A DNA stretch of 64,000 nt from Oxalobacteraceae bacterium AB_14. Its GTDB lineage: Bacteria > Pseudomonadota > Gammaproteobacteria > Burkholderiales > Burkholderiaceae_D. The notes beneath the pieces were generated by a model. It was not told the origin of the DNA and ran no database searches. It worked only from the letters and a program-made list of their open reading frames with translations. The stretch spans positions 1,212,350 to 1,276,349 of the forward strand of contig KB906724.1 of NCBI GenBank assembly GCA_000381565.1, written 5' to 3'. This document shows, one piece after another, positions 44,671 through 54,984 of the stretch. A program made the position numbers and the translations under genes. The stretch's first letter is position 1. Each line of letters starts with the position of its first letter.

Positions 44671-45531
44671 TCACAGCGCCGCCAGCAATTGCGCCGGGGC
44701 GTCGCTTTCGGCGCCCTTGGTCTTGGCGGCCGCCAGCTGCTTGGCGCGGGTGCGCGAGGGCGGCAGGCGGCGCAGGGTTTTCAGCGCTTCCGGGTCCTTG
44801 ATGCCGATGGTGCGCTGGTCCACGCTGATCAGGCCGATCTCGTTGAAGGCCGACAGCGTGCGGCTGACCGTTTCCAGCGTCAGGCCCAGGTAGCTGCCGA
44901 TTTCGTGGCGTGTCATGCGCAGGTTGAACAGCTTGCTGGAATAGCCCATCTGGGCGAAGCGCTCGGCCAGCGCCACCAGGAAGCGCGCCACGCGCGCCTC
45001 GGCGCTGAGCGCGCCCAGCATGCCGATCATCGCTTGCTCGCGCACCAGCTCGCGGCTCATGACGCCGTACATCATGTTTTCCAGCTCCAGGTGGACCCGG
45101 CCCAGCGCCGTCAGCTTCTTGAACGGCAGCAGGATCAGGTCGCAGTCGGACAGGGCCACCGCCTCGGACGAGTAGTGGCGGGTGTGGATGCCGTCCACGC
45201 CCAGCATGTCGCCCTTCATCGGGAAGCTGAGCACCTGTTCGTTGCCGAATTCGTCGATGAGCACCGTCTTCAGGAAGCCGGAGTTGACGATGTACAGCGT
45301 GTCGAAGGGCTGGCCGATGGTGTGGATGCGCTGGCCCGTCTTGAACTGCACGTGCTGGAACAGCAGTTCCTCGTTGGTGACCGAACAGGCCGCCGGGATG
45401 TGCAGCAAATCGCAGACTTCCTTCAGGTTCGACCAGAGCCGCCCCTGACGCTGACGGCCCGCCTCCATCGACGAGGACTGCATGGTCGCAGTGGTGGCCG
45501 GGCGAATTTCAGACGTTTGCGTAGGCAGCAT
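44671..45531 (-). CDS. CRP/FNR-family regulator without the usual Fe-S cysteines
   Basis: 286 residues from Met 45531, with GGAG 7 bases upstream. A cyclic-nucleotide-like sensor domain (60-160) is followed by a dimer helix and an HTH: MTRHEIGSYLGLTLETVSRT. The recognition helix keeps the FNR-type E220-x-x-S223-R224 that reads TTGAT half sites. The N-terminal [4Fe-4S] signature (CxxCxxxxxC) is absent: only C40 and C49 occur there, with C130 elsewhere. Oxygen sensing by the standard cluster is therefore doubtful. A perfect FNR box lies at 47062. Confidence 0.88.
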   Translation of the reverse strand: MLPTQTSEIRPATTATMQSSSMEAGRQRQGRLWSNLKEVCDLLHIPAACSVTNEELLFQHVQFKTGQRIHTIGQPFDTLYIVNSGFLKTVLIDEFGNEQVLSFPMKGDMLGVDGIHTRHYSSEAVALSDCDLILLPFKKLTALGRVHLELENMMYGVMSRELVREQAMIGMLGALSAEARVARFLVALAERFAQMGYSSKLFNLRMTRHEIGSYLGLTLETVSRTLSAFNEIGLISVDQRTIGIKDPEALKTLRRLPPSRTRAKQLAAAKTKGAESDAPAQLLAAL

Positions 45532-45769
45532 GTTGATCTCCTGTGTACAGGTATTGCTTTTCGAAAGGACGGGAAATGGGCTGTGCCGCGCTGCTTGGTT
45601 TCCTGTTGTGGTGTCGCACGGCATCTTGCTGCGTGTCTGTAGCCGTGCAGCATGTATCGTATGGTTTCAGTATGCCAACGAGGGGGGGAGATAGATATCA
45701 GCAATGGCTGAATATGCGCGTAGGACGCAGCGTAGCAATGTAGGAGTTGTCCTAACGACGGACGGGAAT

Positions 45770-46414
45770 TCAGGTCTTGAAGGGAGACAACAGACGATGA
45801 GCCACGGCATATTGCACCATCTCCGAGAGCGAGCTCATGCCCATTTTCTGCATGATGCGGGTCTTGTGGGTGCTGACGGTCTTGACGCTCAGGTGCAGGC
45901 TGTTGGCGATTTCAGTGATCGACTTGCCGGCCACCAATAGCGAAAACACCTCGAACTCGCGGTCCGAGAGTTGTTTATGCAACAGGCTTTCGTTGGGCAT
46001 CATGATGTTCAGCGCCAGTTGCTCGGCCACTTCGGTGCTGATGTAGGGACGGCCGGAGGCGACCTTGCGGATCGCGCCGACCAGCTGGGTGCCGGCGCTT
46101 TCCTTGGTCAGGTAGCCCTGGGCGCCGGCGCGGATGGCGCGCACCGCGTACTGTTCCTCTTCGTGCATGGTCAGGATCAGGATGGCGAGCTTGGGCGCTT
46201 CCGCCTTGATCTGGCGGATCAGGTCGACACCGCTGCGGCCGGGCATGGACAAGTCCAGCAGCAGCAGGTCGAAACCGCCCTGGCGCACATGGCCCAGGAC
46301 TTCGAAGCCATCGATGGCCTCGCCTACGATGTCGATGTCGGGAGCGCCGTCGAGGATGCGCTTGAGACCCTCACGCATGATGGTGTGGTCGTCGGCAATG
46401 ACAATTCGAATCAT
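45770..46414 (-). CDS. NarL/FixJ-type response regulator
   Basis: 214 residues. The receiver domain has ADDH (8-11), phospho-acceptor Asp in LLLLDLSMPGRSGVDL (about 54), and Lys in LTKESAG. The LuxR-type HTH is LSDREFEVFSLLVAGKSITE followed by IANSLHLSVKTVSTHK. No histidine kinase is adjacent, so its partner is elsewhere. It resembles UvrY/FixJ proteins. A 10-bp tandem repeat lies just before its start. Confidence 0.93.
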   Translation of the reverse strand: MIRIVIADDHTIMREGLKRILDGAPDIDIVGEAIDGFEVLGHVRQGGFDLLLLDLSMPGRSGVDLIRQIKAEAPKLAILILTMHEEEQYAVRAIRAGAQGYLTKESAGTQLVGAIRKVASGRPYISTEVAEQLALNIMMPNESLLHKQLSDREFEVFSLLVAGKSITEIANSLHLSVKTVSTHKTRIMQKMGMSSLSEMVQYAVAHRLLSPFKT

Positions 46415-46430
46415 AGGGATGCTTGAGGGA

Positions 46431-46460
46431 AAAAGTAATTAAAAGTAATTAAAAGTAAGT
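46431..46460. repeat. Three tandem 10-bp units upstream of the response regulator
   Basis: AAAAGTAATT at 46431-46440 and 46441-46450, and AAAAGTAAGT at 46451-46460. They lie 17-46 bases upstream of the response regulator start, in its promoter or leader. Confidence 0.7.
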
Positions 46461-46517
46461 ATTATTGTGTTTGAACTAATCTTGTGATCTTACTACAAAA
46501 AGCATCTCGACCGCGTT

Positions 46518-46985
46518 TTATTTGCTGCCGGGCTCCTTGATCAAGCGGTGCACCAGCACCGGTGTTTTGGCGTGCGACAACACCTTGTTGGTTACGCTGC
46601 CCAGCAGCAGCTGGCCCCAGCCGCTGCGGCCATGCGAACCCATGAAGATCAGGTCGCAGTGGTGTTTTTCCGCCACATCGACGATCTTTTGCGCCGCGCT
46701 TTCCGCAAACGCCGTCAGCGCCTCGCACGGCACGCCGCGCTTGGCGCAGGAATCGACCACGTCCTGCGTATGTTCCTTGCCGGCGCGCAGCATCGCGGCG
46801 CGGTACTCGTCCTCGCTGGGGTAGCTGGGCGGGATGATTTCGACGTAGATCGGGTACTGGTAGTCGGGCGCGACGAACAGCACCAGCACTTCGGCCTTCA
46901 TCTGTTCGGCAAAGGCCACCCCGGCGCAGGCGGTTTTACTGGAGACGGCGGAGCCGTCGGTGGTGATCAAGATTTTGCGGTACAT
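46518..46985 (-). CDS. Universal stress protein
   Basis: 155 residues. USP fold starting MYRKILITTDGSAVSSKTAC, and the ATP-binding C-terminal motif GSHGRSGWGQLLLGSVTNKV (G-x2-G-x9-G-S type). The start at 46985 is chosen because a GAGG ribosome site precedes it; the frame extends to 47075 without good coding character. A perfect FNR box (47062-47075) is 77-90 bases upstream, so low-oxygen induction is likely. Confidence 0.93.
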   Translation of the reverse strand: MYRKILITTDGSAVSSKTACAGVAFAEQMKAEVLVLFVAPDYQYPIYVEIIPPSYPSEDEYRAAMLRAGKEHTQDVVDSCAKRGVPCEALTAFAESAAQKIVDVAEKHHCDLIFMGSHGRSGWGQLLLGSVTNKVLSHAKTPVLVHRLIKEPGSK

Positions 46986-47375
46986 GATGAACCTCCTGTT
47001 AAAACCAGCTGGCTGCTCTTCATTGTAGCCCCGATTTACATTATTGTTAGTATGGAAAGACTTGATGATTATCAAATGAAAGCGCTTTACGCCGAGGCGC
47101 CCGTGTTGGCTTTCATACTTTTTACCCGCTTTTTTTGCACACGAGCACTACTTTTGTGTCTCAAGGCGTGTTTTGTCTATCTAACCAATGTTAGTATCTC
47201 CAAATACAACGAAACTTGGCTTGGACCCGGAGCGCAGGGCAGGCGACCCGACTCTGGGATTGAATAATCTGGCTGCGCCCTGCTACACTCGGGTAAGAGC
47301 GTTATATTGCCGAGCGTCATCACAAGCATGCAAGTTTAGGGCAGCAATTTTACAAATTATGGAGAAGCAGGGATT
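46986..47375. other. 390-base AT-rich intergenic region between divergent genes
   Basis: No gene found. It contains the perfect FNR box, T-rich stretches and the leader of cheZ. Reads such as GTTATATT near 47301 could be a -10 for cheZ but no matching -35 was found. Confidence 0.55.
47062..47075. promoter_or_regulatory. Perfect FNR/Anr box
   Basis: TTGAT-N4-ATCAA with both half-sites exact. It is 77 bases upstream of the universal stress protein start, a usual distance for activation allowing for the leader. Confidence 0.85.
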
Positions 47376-48200
47376 ATGACCAACGCCGCTGACGATTTCG
47401 ACGCACTATTTGATGAAGTGTCTGCTCAGAGCAAGACGGCAGCGCCCGCTCCAGCGCCTGCTTCCGCCGAGGATGACCTGGAAAGCCTGTTCGACGAAGT
47501 GTCGTCGGCGCGGCCTGCGGATGCAGCGCCCGCCGTTCCCGCTCCGGCTCCGGTAGCCGCCGCGCCCGCCGCGACGGCGGCCGAAGCCGGCGCCGACGGT
47601 GAAGACAAGCCGATGTTCGAGCGCCTGGGCGGCATCGTGCGCCTGTTGCACGATTCGCTGCGCGAACTTGGCTACGACAAGGCGCTGACCGAGGCCTCGT
47701 CGCAGATTAACGACGCCCAGGACCGCCTCGAATACGTCGCCACCCTGACCGAACAAGCCGCCAACAAGGTGCTCAACACCCTGGACGAAGGCATGCCGGA
47801 GCAGGACGTGCTGTCGAAAAAATCCAAGGAAATGGAAACCCGCTGGGCCGACCTGTTCGCAGGCAAGCTGAGCCTGGACCAGTTCAAGCAGCTGGCCGGC
47901 GACTCGCAAGCGTTCGCCGCCGCCGTGTCGGTCGCCACCGAAGCGGAAAAAGCCCGCCTGCTGGAAATCATGATGGCCCAGGACTTCCAGGACATCACCG
48001 GCCAGCTGATCAAGAAAGTCGTGACCATCACCAAGACGGTGGAGCACGAACTGGCAGAACTGCTGCGCGACAACGCACCACCGGCGGTACGCGAGAAAAT
48101 CGCGCAAAAAGAGGTGTCCCTGATGACCGGCCCTTCGGCTCCAGCCGTAGCGCTGAACCAGGACAATGTCGACGACCTGCTTGCTGACCTGGGATTCTAA
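47376..48200 (+). CDS. cheZ: Chemotaxis phosphatase CheZ
   Basis: 274 residues. The N-terminal 75 residues are disordered and carry two related segments (DDFDALFDEVS and DDLESLFDEVS) separated by an Ala/Pro linker. The helical hairpin has MAQDFQDITGQLIKKV, the active-site motif whose Gln acts on phospho-CheY. The tail VDDLLADLGF is the CheY-binding peptide. A one-base overlap (TAATG) joins it to cheA. No CheY, CheW or receptor gene is nearby. Confidence 0.92.
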   Translation: MTNAADDFDALFDEVSAQSKTAAPAPAPASAEDDLESLFDEVSSARPADAAPAVPAPAPVAAAPAATAAEAGADGEDKPMFERLGGIVRLLHDSLRELGYDKALTEASSQINDAQDRLEYVATLTEQAANKVLNTLDEGMPEQDVLSKKSKEMETRWADLFAGKLSLDQFKQLAGDSQAFAAAVSVATEAEKARLLEIMMAQDFQDITGQLIKKVVTITKTVEHELAELLRDNAPPAVREKIAQKEVSLMTGPSAPAVALNQDNVDDLLADLGF

Positions 48201-50131
48201 TGGACGATATGCTCAAGGATTTCGTCGTCGAGGCGATGGATCTTGCGGTCAACGTTGAAGAGCATCTGCTGCGGCTCGAACGCGACCCGGACAATAAAGA
48301 AACATTGAATGCGGTGTTCCGCTCCTTCCACACCATCAAGGGCGGCGCCGGTTTCATGGGCCTGCCGGCGATGGTGGCGGCATGTCACTTGACCGAGAAC
48401 TTGTTTGACGCGCTGCGCACCGGCGCCGCGCCGGTGACGCCGATCGCGATCGAGGCGGCGCTGCAGGCGTCGGGCTTCGTGGCCGACCAGCTGGCCGAAC
48501 TGAACAACGGCGCCGAGCCGGACAGCCTGTCCGCCATGCCCAAGGATCTGGAAGTCATCCTGACCGACGCCATCGAAGGCAAGACCACCGCTGGGCCGGC
48601 GCCTGCGCCGGCCGCCAAGGCCGCCGCGCCGGCGCCTGCGCCGGCCGCCGCTGCCGTGGCCCCGGCCGCTGGTGCTGGCACTGCCAGCACGCAAGCGGCG
48701 CCGTCGCCTGACGGCCTGGACTGGGAAGGCATGTACGAAGCCGTGATGCCGGCCGGTAGCTACACCAAGCCTGCCGCATCGGCAGCCGCTCCGGCGCCAG
48801 TGGCGCAGGCGCAGGCGCCGACGGCGCCGCTGCCGGCCGCCGAACTGGCCGCCGTCGTGGCAGCCGTGCACGCGGCCGCGCCGTCCGCCAGCCCCGCCAA
48901 GCGCGAAGCGGCCGAAAAACGCGAAGAGCGTCCGCACGCCGCACCGGCCAAGGAAGAATCGATCCGGGTCGACGCCGTCAAGCTGGACGCGCTGCTGGAA
49001 GTGGCCGGCGAATCGGTGCAGGCCGCCAACCAGGCCGCCGTGCTGCTGGAGCGCCTGCTGCAATTCAAGTTCGAAGGCCAGGCCCAGACCCTGATGGCGA
49101 CGCTGGCCGAAACGCTGGAACGCGCCTCGCGCTACTCCACCGAACTGCAGCGCGCCACGCTGGCGACCCGCATGCAGCCGGTCGGCCGCCTGTTCCAGAA
49201 GTTCCCGCGCCTGGTGCGCGAACTGGCGAAAGACCTGGGCAAGGACGTCGAGCTGACCATCGAAGGCGCGGAGACCGAAGTCGACCGCGTGGTGGTGGAC
49301 AGCCTGTACGATCCGCTGGTGCACATGCTGCGCAATTCGCTGGATCACGGCGTCGAATCGCCGGAGGACCGCCTTGCCGCCGGCAAGCCGGCCAAGGCCT
49401 ATATCTCGCTCAAAGCATGGCAGGAAGCAAATAGCGTTATGATTGTGCTGCAGGACGACGGCAAAGGCATGGATCCGGTGGTGCTGCGCACCAAGGCCCA
49501 GCAAAAGGGCCTGATCTCGGAATCGGTGCAGCTGACCAACGACGAATGCTTCCAGCTGGTATTCTTGCCGGGTTTCTCGACCAAGGAGGTCGCGTCCAGC
49601 GTGTCCGGCCGCGGCGTCGGCATGGACGTGGTGAAGACCGCCGTGGAGAAGAACCGCGGCGCCATCCACATCGAATCGGCGCTGGGCAAGGGCACCAAGT
49701 TCGCCATCCGCCTGCCGATCGAGCTGTCGATCGTGCCGACCATGCTGGTCTCGACCTCGGGCGCCGCGCTGGCGTTGCCGATGGCCGTGGTGCAGCGCGT
49801 GGTCGAGCTGCCGGAAGTGTTCATGGAAGTGGGCGGCGCGCCGGTGCTGAAAGACCAGGGCCGTCCGTTGCCGGTGCGTTCGCTGGCCGATTCGCTGGGC
49901 TACGAGAGCTGCCGCGAGAAGGTGGGTATTGTTGTCGCTGCACCACAGCCGTACATTCTGGCGGTGGAAGCGGTCGACGGCACTGCCGACCTGGTGATTA
50001 AACCGATGACCGCGATTAGCGTCGAGGGCATCACCGGCACCGCGCGCTCGGCCGAAGGCGAACTGGTGCTAGTGGTGGGCCTATCGTTCCTAATGGACGG
50101 ATGTCGAGGTAGTGTACGCATGGCGGCCTAG
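48200..50131 (+). CDS. cheA: CheA-type chemotaxis histidine kinase
   Basis: 643 residues. Hpt domain with H44 in SFHTIKGGAGFMG; a long Ala/Pro-rich linker (about 125-255) in place of a P2 CheY-binding domain; dimerisation region (about 255-330); HATPase with MLRNSLDHGVES (N-box), DDGKGMDP, SGRGVGMDVV and GKGTKFAIRLP; and a C-terminal CheW-like P5 part. It lies outside any complete chemotaxis cluster, so it probably works with separate partners. A clear terminator follows. Confidence 0.93.
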   Translation: MDDMLKDFVVEAMDLAVNVEEHLLRLERDPDNKETLNAVFRSFHTIKGGAGFMGLPAMVAACHLTENLFDALRTGAAPVTPIAIEAALQASGFVADQLAELNNGAEPDSLSAMPKDLEVILTDAIEGKTTAGPAPAPAAKAAAPAPAPAAAAVAPAAGAGTASTQAAPSPDGLDWEGMYEAVMPAGSYTKPAASAAAPAPVAQAQAPTAPLPAAELAAVVAAVHAAAPSASPAKREAAEKREERPHAAPAKEESIRVDAVKLDALLEVAGESVQAANQAAVLLERLLQFKFEGQAQTLMATLAETLERASRYSTELQRATLATRMQPVGRLFQKFPRLVRELAKDLGKDVELTIEGAETEVDRVVVDSLYDPLVHMLRNSLDHGVESPEDRLAAGKPAKAYISLKAWQEANSVMIVLQDDGKGMDPVVLRTKAQQKGLISESVQLTNDECFQLVFLPGFSTKEVASSVSGRGVGMDVVKTAVEKNRGAIHIESALGKGTKFAIRLPIELSIVPTMLVSTSGAALALPMAVVQRVVELPEVFMEVGGAPVLKDQGRPLPVRSLADSLGYESCREKVGIVVAAPQPYILAVEAVDGTADLVIKPMTAISVEGITGTARSAEGELVLVVGLSFLMDGCRGSVRMAA

Positions 50132-50157
50132 TCAGAGGATTAGGCCAGAAAGTCCAA

Positions 50158-50184
50158 AAGCCTGCGTTCACGCAGGCTTTTTTT
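50158..50184 (+). terminator. Terminator after cheA
   Basis: Perfect stem AAGCCTGCG / CGCAGGCTT with tetraloop TTCA and a T tract, 26 bases beyond the stop. Confidence 0.9.
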
Positions 50185-50358
50185 AATTGCATTTCCGAAT
50201 TTTGCAAAAGGAGTCATAAGAAGTGTATCGGAAGGCGGAACTGCATCGGCTCACGAGGCCTGACAGCGGCGGCCGCTACCGCATTGCACAATATGGCATA
50301 ATCGAAGTGGATCACTCACACAGGCAGCAGCGGTACTTATAACGAGTACTCATAAATT

Positions 50359-51762
50359 ATGATGAAGACGCTTTACGACAAACTCTGGGACTCCCACGTG
50401 GTCAAGGCCGAAGAAGACGGCACCACGATCCTGTACATCGACCGCCACCTGGTGCACGAAGTCACCAGCCCGCAGGCCTTCGACGGCCTGCGCGAGGCCG
50501 GCCGCGCGCCGTGGCGCGTGTCCGCCAACCTGGCGGTGGCCGACCACAACGTGCCGACCACCGGCCGCGCCGACGGCATCGCCGACCCGGTCTCGCGCCT
50601 GCAGGTGGAAACGCTGGACAAGAACGCCAAGTCCTACGGCCTGACCTACTTCAACATGAACGACAAGCGCCAGGGCATCGTCCACGTGATCGGACCGGAG
50701 CAGGGCGCGACCCTGCCGGGCATGACCGTGGTCTGCGGCGACTCGCACACCTCGACCCACGGCGCCTTCGGCGCGCTGGCGCACGGCATCGGCACCTCGG
50801 AAGTGGAGCATGTGCTGGCCACCCAGACCTTGCTGCAAAAGAAATCCAAGGCCATGCTGGTGCAGGTCGACGGCGCGCTGCCGGCCGGCGTCACCGCCAA
50901 GGACGTGGTGCTGGCCATCATCGGCAAGATCGGCACCGCCGGCGGCACCGGCTACTGTATCGAGTTCGGCGGTTCGACCATCCGCGCGCTGTCGATGGAA
51001 GGCCGGATGACGGTCTGCAACATGGCGATCGAGGCGGGCGCGCGCGCCGGCATCATCGGCGTCGACGACGTCACCATCAACTACGTCAAGGGCCGGCCGT
51101 TTTCGCCGGCCGGTCCGCACTGGGACCGCGCGGTCGACTACTGGCGCACGCTGCACAGCGACGCCGGCGCCAGGTTCGACCTGGTGGTCACGCTCAACGC
51201 CGCCGAGATCAAGCCGCAGGTGACCTGGGGCACGTCGCCGGAAATGGTGGTGGCGATCGACGGCCGCGTGCCGGACCCGGACCAGGAAAAGGACAGCGTC
51301 AAGCGCGACGCCATGGAAAAGGCGCTGGTCTACATGAACCTGAAGCCGAACACCGCGATCGAGGACATCCGCATCGACAAGGTCTTCATCGGCTCCTGCA
51401 CCAACTCGCGCATCGAGGATTTGCGCGCCGCCGCCGATGTGGTGCGCGGCAAGCACCGTGCCTCCAACGTCAGGCTGGCGATGGTGGTGCCGGGCTCCGG
51501 ACTGGTGAAAGACCAGGCCGAGAAGGAAGGCCTGGACCGCATCTTCAAGGACGCCGGCTTCGAATGGCGCGACCCGGGCTGCTCGATGTGCCTGGCGATG
51601 AACGCCGACCGCCTGGAACCGGGCGAGCGCTGCGCCTCCACCTCGAACCGCAATTTTGAAGGACGCCAAGGCCAGGGCGGACGCACCCATCTGGTGTCTC
51701 CCGCCATGGCGGCGGCAGCCGGTATCGCCGGCCATTTTGTCGACGTGCGCACCTTGCGTTGA
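50359..51762 (+). CDS. leuC: 3-isopropylmalate dehydratase large subunit
   Basis: 467 residues. It isomerises 2-isopropylmalate in leucine synthesis with LeuD. The [4Fe-4S] cysteines are in [12 protein letters not shown] and [30 protein letters not shown] is the aconitase signature. ATGs at 50359 and 50362 are equivalent. No leucine-rich leader peptide is evident upstream. Confidence 0.97.
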   Translation: MMKTLYDKLWDSHVVKAEEDGTTILYIDRHLVHEVTSPQAFDGLREAGRAPWRVSANLAVADHNVPTTGRADGIADPVSRLQVETLDKNAKSYGLTYFNMNDKRQGIVHVIGPEQGATLPGMTVVCGDSHTSTHGAFGALAHGIGTSEVEHVLATQTLLQKKSKAMLVQVDGALPAGVTAKDVVLAIIGKIGTAGGTGYCIEFGGSTIRALSMEGRMTVCNMAIEAGARAGIIGVDDVTINYVKGRPFSPAGPHWDRAVDYWRTLHSDAGARFDLVVTLNAAEIKPQVTWGTSPEMVVAIDGRVPDPDQEKDSVKRDAMEKALVYMNLKPNTAIEDIRIDKVFIGSCTNSRIEDLRAAADVVRGKHRASNVRLAMVVPGSGLVKDQAEKEGLDRIFKDAGFEWRDPGCSMCLAMNADRLEPGERCASTSNRNFEGRQGQGGRTHLVSPAMAAAAGIAGHFVDVRTLR

Positions 51763-51791
51763 TTTTATCTCCCCACCACCGAGTACTTATT

Positions 51792-51914
51792 ATGAAAAAA
51801 CTGATCGCACTGACCATCTTCGCGCTGACCATCACCGGCTGCAACACCATTGCCGGCGTCGGCAAGGATGTGCAGAAAGCCGGCCAGGCGGTGCAGGGCG
51901 CCGCGGGCCATTAA
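51792..51914 (+). CDS. ecnB: Entericidin-type small lipoprotein
   Basis: 40 residues: MKKLIALTIFALTITGC then NTIAGVGKDVQKAGQAVQGA. The signal peptide ends in lipobox ITGC, and the amphipathic helix is the entericidin A/B type. Entericidins are small outer-membrane lipoproteins linked to stationary-phase lysis. It sits between leuC and leuD, as in other Burkholderiales. Confidence 0.9.
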   Translation: MKKLIALTIFALTITGCNTIAGVGKDVQKAGQAVQGAAGH

Positions 51915-51970
51915 ACCCGACCCCGACGGCCGGCGCGGTCATGCGCGCCGCCGTCCACTTATAGAGCATC

Positions 51971-52618
51971 ATGGATAAATTTACGATCTACGAAGGGCTG
52001 GTCGCGCCGCTGGACCGCGCCAATGTCGACACCGACGCCATCATTCCGAAGCAATTCCTGAAGTCCATCCACCGCACCGGCTTCGGTCCCAACCTGTTCG
52101 ACGAATGGCGCTACCTGGACCACGGCGAGCCGGGCCAGGACAACAGCGTGCGTCCGCTCAACCCGGAGTTCGTGCTCAACGAGCCGCGCTACCAGGGCGC
52201 CTCGATCCTGCTGACCCGCAAGAACTTCGGCTGCGGCTCCTCGCGCGAGCACGCGCCGTGGGCGCTGGACCAGTACGGCTTCCGCGCCATCGTCGCGCCG
52301 TCGTTCGCCGACATCTTCTTCAACAACTGCTACAAAAGCGGCTTGCTGCCCATCGTTTTATCCGAAACGCAGATCGACCATCTGTTCAATGAAGTCAAGG
52401 CCTTCCCCGGTTACCGTCTGGTGGTCGACCTTGAACAGCAGCGCATCTCCACCAGCAATGGCAGCGTCTCCTATCCCTTCGAGATCGACGCCTTCCGCAA
52501 ATACTGCCTGATGAACGGGCTCGACGATATTGGCCTGACGCTGCGTCACGCCGACGCTATCCGCGGCTTCGAAGAGCGCCATCTGGCAACCCAACCTTGG
52601 TTGGCCAACGTCATCTAA
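51971..52618 (+). CDS. leuD: 3-isopropylmalate dehydratase small subunit
   Basis: 215 residues. It has the swivelling-domain signature [15 protein letters not shown] and opens [14 protein letters not shown]. Forms the active enzyme with LeuC. Usual length. Confidence 0.97.
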   Translation: MDKFTIYEGLVAPLDRANVDTDAIIPKQFLKSIHRTGFGPNLFDEWRYLDHGEPGQDNSVRPLNPEFVLNEPRYQGASILLTRKNFGCGSSREHAPWALDQYGFRAIVAPSFADIFFNNCYKSGLLPIVLSETQIDHLFNEVKAFPGYRLVVDLEQQRISTSNGSVSYPFEIDAFRKYCLMNGLDDIGLTLRHADAIRGFEERHLATQPWLANVI

Positions 52619-52633
52619 TCTCGAAAAATACTC

Positions 52634-53704
52634 ATGAAAATCGCTATCCTCCCGGGCGACGGTATCGGCCCGGAAATCATCGCGCAAGCCGTCAAAGTCC
52701 TGAACGTACTGGGCGAACAATTTGAGCTGGAAAGCGCGCCGGTCGGCGGCACCGGCTACGCGGCCCACGGCCACCCGCTGCCGGAAGGCACGCTGGCGCT
52801 GGCCAAGGCGGCCGACGCGGTGCTGTTCGGCGCCGTCGGCGACTACCAGTACGACACGCTGGAACGCGCGCTGCGTCCCGAGCAGGCGATCCTGGGCCTG
52901 CGCAAGCAGCTGGGCCTGTTCGCCAACCTGCGTCCGGCCATCCTGTATCCGGACCTGGCCAACGCCTCGACCCTGAAGCCTGAAGTGGTGTCCGGCCTGG
53001 ACATCCTGATCATCCGCGAACTGACCGGCGACATCTACTTCGGCCAGCCGCGCGGCGTGCGCGAGTGCCCGGACGGCCCGTTCAAGGGCCAGCGCGAAGG
53101 TTACGACACCATGCGCTACGCCGAAGGCGAAATCCGCCGCATCGCCCACGTGGCGTTCCAGGCGGCGCAGAAGCGCGGCAAGCGCCTGACCAGCGTCGAC
53201 AAGGCCAACGTGCTGGAAACCTTCCAGTTCTGGAAAGACATCGTCACCGACGTGCACCAGGAATACCCCGATGTCGCGCTCGAGCACATGTACGTCGACA
53301 ACGCCGCGATGCAGCTGGTGCGCGCGCCGAAGAAGTTCGACGTCATCGTCACCGGCAATATGTTCGGCGACATCCTGTCCGACCAGGCGGCCATGCTGAC
53401 CGGTTCGATCGGCATGCTGCCGTCGGCCTCGCTGGACGCCAACAACAAGGGCCTGTACGAGCCGTCGCACGGTTCCGCGCCCGACATCGCCGGCAAGGGC
53501 ATCGCCAATCCGCTGGCGACGATTTTGTCGGCCGCGATGATGCTGCGCTACTCGCTGAACAAGGCCGAACAGGCCGACCGCATCGAGAACGCCGTCAAGC
53601 ACGTGCTGTCGCAAGGCCTGCGCACCGCCGACATCTACGAAGCCGGCACCACCAAGGTGGGCACGGATCAGATGGGCGATGCGGTGGTCAAGGCGCTGGC
53701 CTGA
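52634..53704 (+). CDS. leuB: 3-isopropylmalate dehydrogenase
   Basis: 356 residues. It oxidises and decarboxylates 3-isopropylmalate with [11 protein letters not shown] at the start, [13 protein letters not shown] and [19 protein letters not shown] (substrate Arg/Tyr) and [18 protein letters not shown] (NAD loop) are all present. It begins 15 bases after leuD. A REP element follows before asd. Confidence 0.97.
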   Translation: MKIAILPGDGIGPEIIAQAVKVLNVLGEQFELESAPVGGTGYAAHGHPLPEGTLALAKAADAVLFGAVGDYQYDTLERALRPEQAILGLRKQLGLFANLRPAILYPDLANASTLKPEVVSGLDILIIRELTGDIYFGQPRGVRECPDGPFKGQREGYDTMRYAEGEIRRIAHVAFQAAQKRGKRLTSVDKANVLETFQFWKDIVTDVHQEYPDVALEHMYVDNAAMQLVRAPKKFDVIVTGNMFGDILSDQAAMLTGSIGMLPSASLDANNKGLYEPSHGSAPDIAGKGIANPLATILSAAMMLRYSLNKAEQADRIENAVKHVLSQGLRTADIYEAGTTKVGTDQMGDAVVKALA

Positions 53705-53715
53705 AACGTATGAGC

Positions 53716-53799
53716 CGTCATTCCCGCGCAGGCGGGAATCCATGCTGACGTCATGTCGTCGCAGGCTCGGTATGGGTTCCCGCCTTCGCGGGAACGACG
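53716..53799. repeat. REP-like double hairpin, copy 5
   Basis: GTCATTCCCGCGCAGGCGGG and GTTCCCGCCTTCGCGGGAAC in inverted orientation, between leuB and asd. Confidence 0.85.
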
Positions 53800-53832
53800 A
53801 GGTAATGGTATAAACAATATAAAGGAATGATG

Positions 53833-54960
53833 ATGAAACTCGTAGGCTTGGTAGGTTGGCGCGGCATGGTCGGTTCGGTCCTGATGCAGCGCATGCAGGA
53901 AGAGGGCGATTTCGCCCACATCGAACCGGTGTTTTTCACCACCTCGAATCCGGGCGGCGACGCGCCGGCGATGGCGAAGAATGAAACCAAACTGAAAAGC
54001 GCGACCGACATCGACCAACTGAAAAAGTGCGAGATCATCATCTCGTGCCAGGGCGGCGACTACACCACCGAAGTGTTCCCCAAGCTGCGCGCGGCCGGCT
54101 GGAACGGCTACTGGATCGACGCCGCCTCCACGCTGCGCATGGAGAAGGACGCCGTCATCGTGCTGGACCCGGTCAACCTGCACGTCATCAAGGACGCGCT
54201 GGGCAAGGGCGTGAAGAACTACGTCGGCGGCAACTGCACCGTGTCGTGCATGCTGATGGGCCTGGGCGGCCTGTTCCAGCACAACCTGGTCGAGTGGATG
54301 ACCTCCATGACCTACCAGGCGGCATCGGGCGGCGGCGCCCAGCACATGCGCGAGCTGCTGACCCAGTTCGGCACCATCAATTCGTCGGTCAAGGCGCTGC
54401 TGGACAATCCGGCCTCCGCCATCCTGGAGATCGACCGCCAGGTGCTGGCCACCCAGCACGGACTGACGGCAGAAGAGACCAAGCAGTTCGGCGCGCCGCT
54501 GGCCGGCAACCTGATCCCGTGGATCGACAAGGACCTGGGCAACGGCCAGTCGAAGGAAGAATGGAAGGGCGGCGCCGAGACCAACAAGATCCTGGGCCTG
54601 GGCGCGGACTTCGGTTCGAAAGCGATTCCGGTCGACGGCCTGTGCGTGCGCATCGGCGCCATGCGCAGCCACTCGCAGGCATTGACCATCAAGCTGAAGA
54701 AAGACGTGCCGATCGACGAGATCCACGACATCATCGCCGCCAACAACCAGTGGGTCAAAGTGGTGCCGAACACCCGTGAAGCGTCGGTCAAGGACCTGTC
54801 GCCGGCAGCCGCCACCGGCAGCCTGACGATCCCGGTCGGCCGCCTGCGCAAGATGAGCATGGGCGACGACTACCTGTCGGCCTTCACCGTCGGCGACCAG
54901 CTGCTGTGGGGCGCGGCCGAACCGCTGCGCCGCATGCTGCGCATCGTGCTGGACAAGTAA
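53833..54960 (+). CDS. asd: Aspartate-semialdehyde dehydrogenase
   Basis: 375 residues, makes aspartate semialdehyde for lysine, methionine and threonine synthesis. [14 protein letters not shown] binds NADP, C135 in [10 protein letters not shown] is the catalytic Cys, and a downstream Arg/His pair ([10 protein letters not shown]) completes the site. Three consecutive ATGs exist (53827, 53830, 53833); the last is chosen because the AAAGGA ribosome site ends at 53826. Unusually strong terminator downstream. Confidence 0.96.
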   Translation: MKLVGLVGWRGMVGSVLMQRMQEEGDFAHIEPVFFTTSNPGGDAPAMAKNETKLKSATDIDQLKKCEIIISCQGGDYTTEVFPKLRAAGWNGYWIDAASTLRMEKDAVIVLDPVNLHVIKDALGKGVKNYVGGNCTVSCMLMGLGGLFQHNLVEWMTSMTYQAASGGGAQHMRELLTQFGTINSSVKALLDNPASAILEIDRQVLATQHGLTAEETKQFGAPLAGNLIPWIDKDLGNGQSKEEWKGGAETNKILGLGADFGSKAIPVDGLCVRIGAMRSHSQALTIKLKKDVPIDEIHDIIAANNQWVKVVPNTREASVKDLSPAAATGSLTIPVGRLRKMSMGDDYLSAFTVGDQLLWGAAEPLRRMLRIVLDK

Positions 54961-54984
54961 GCTTCCGGGCAATTGTTAAAGCAG

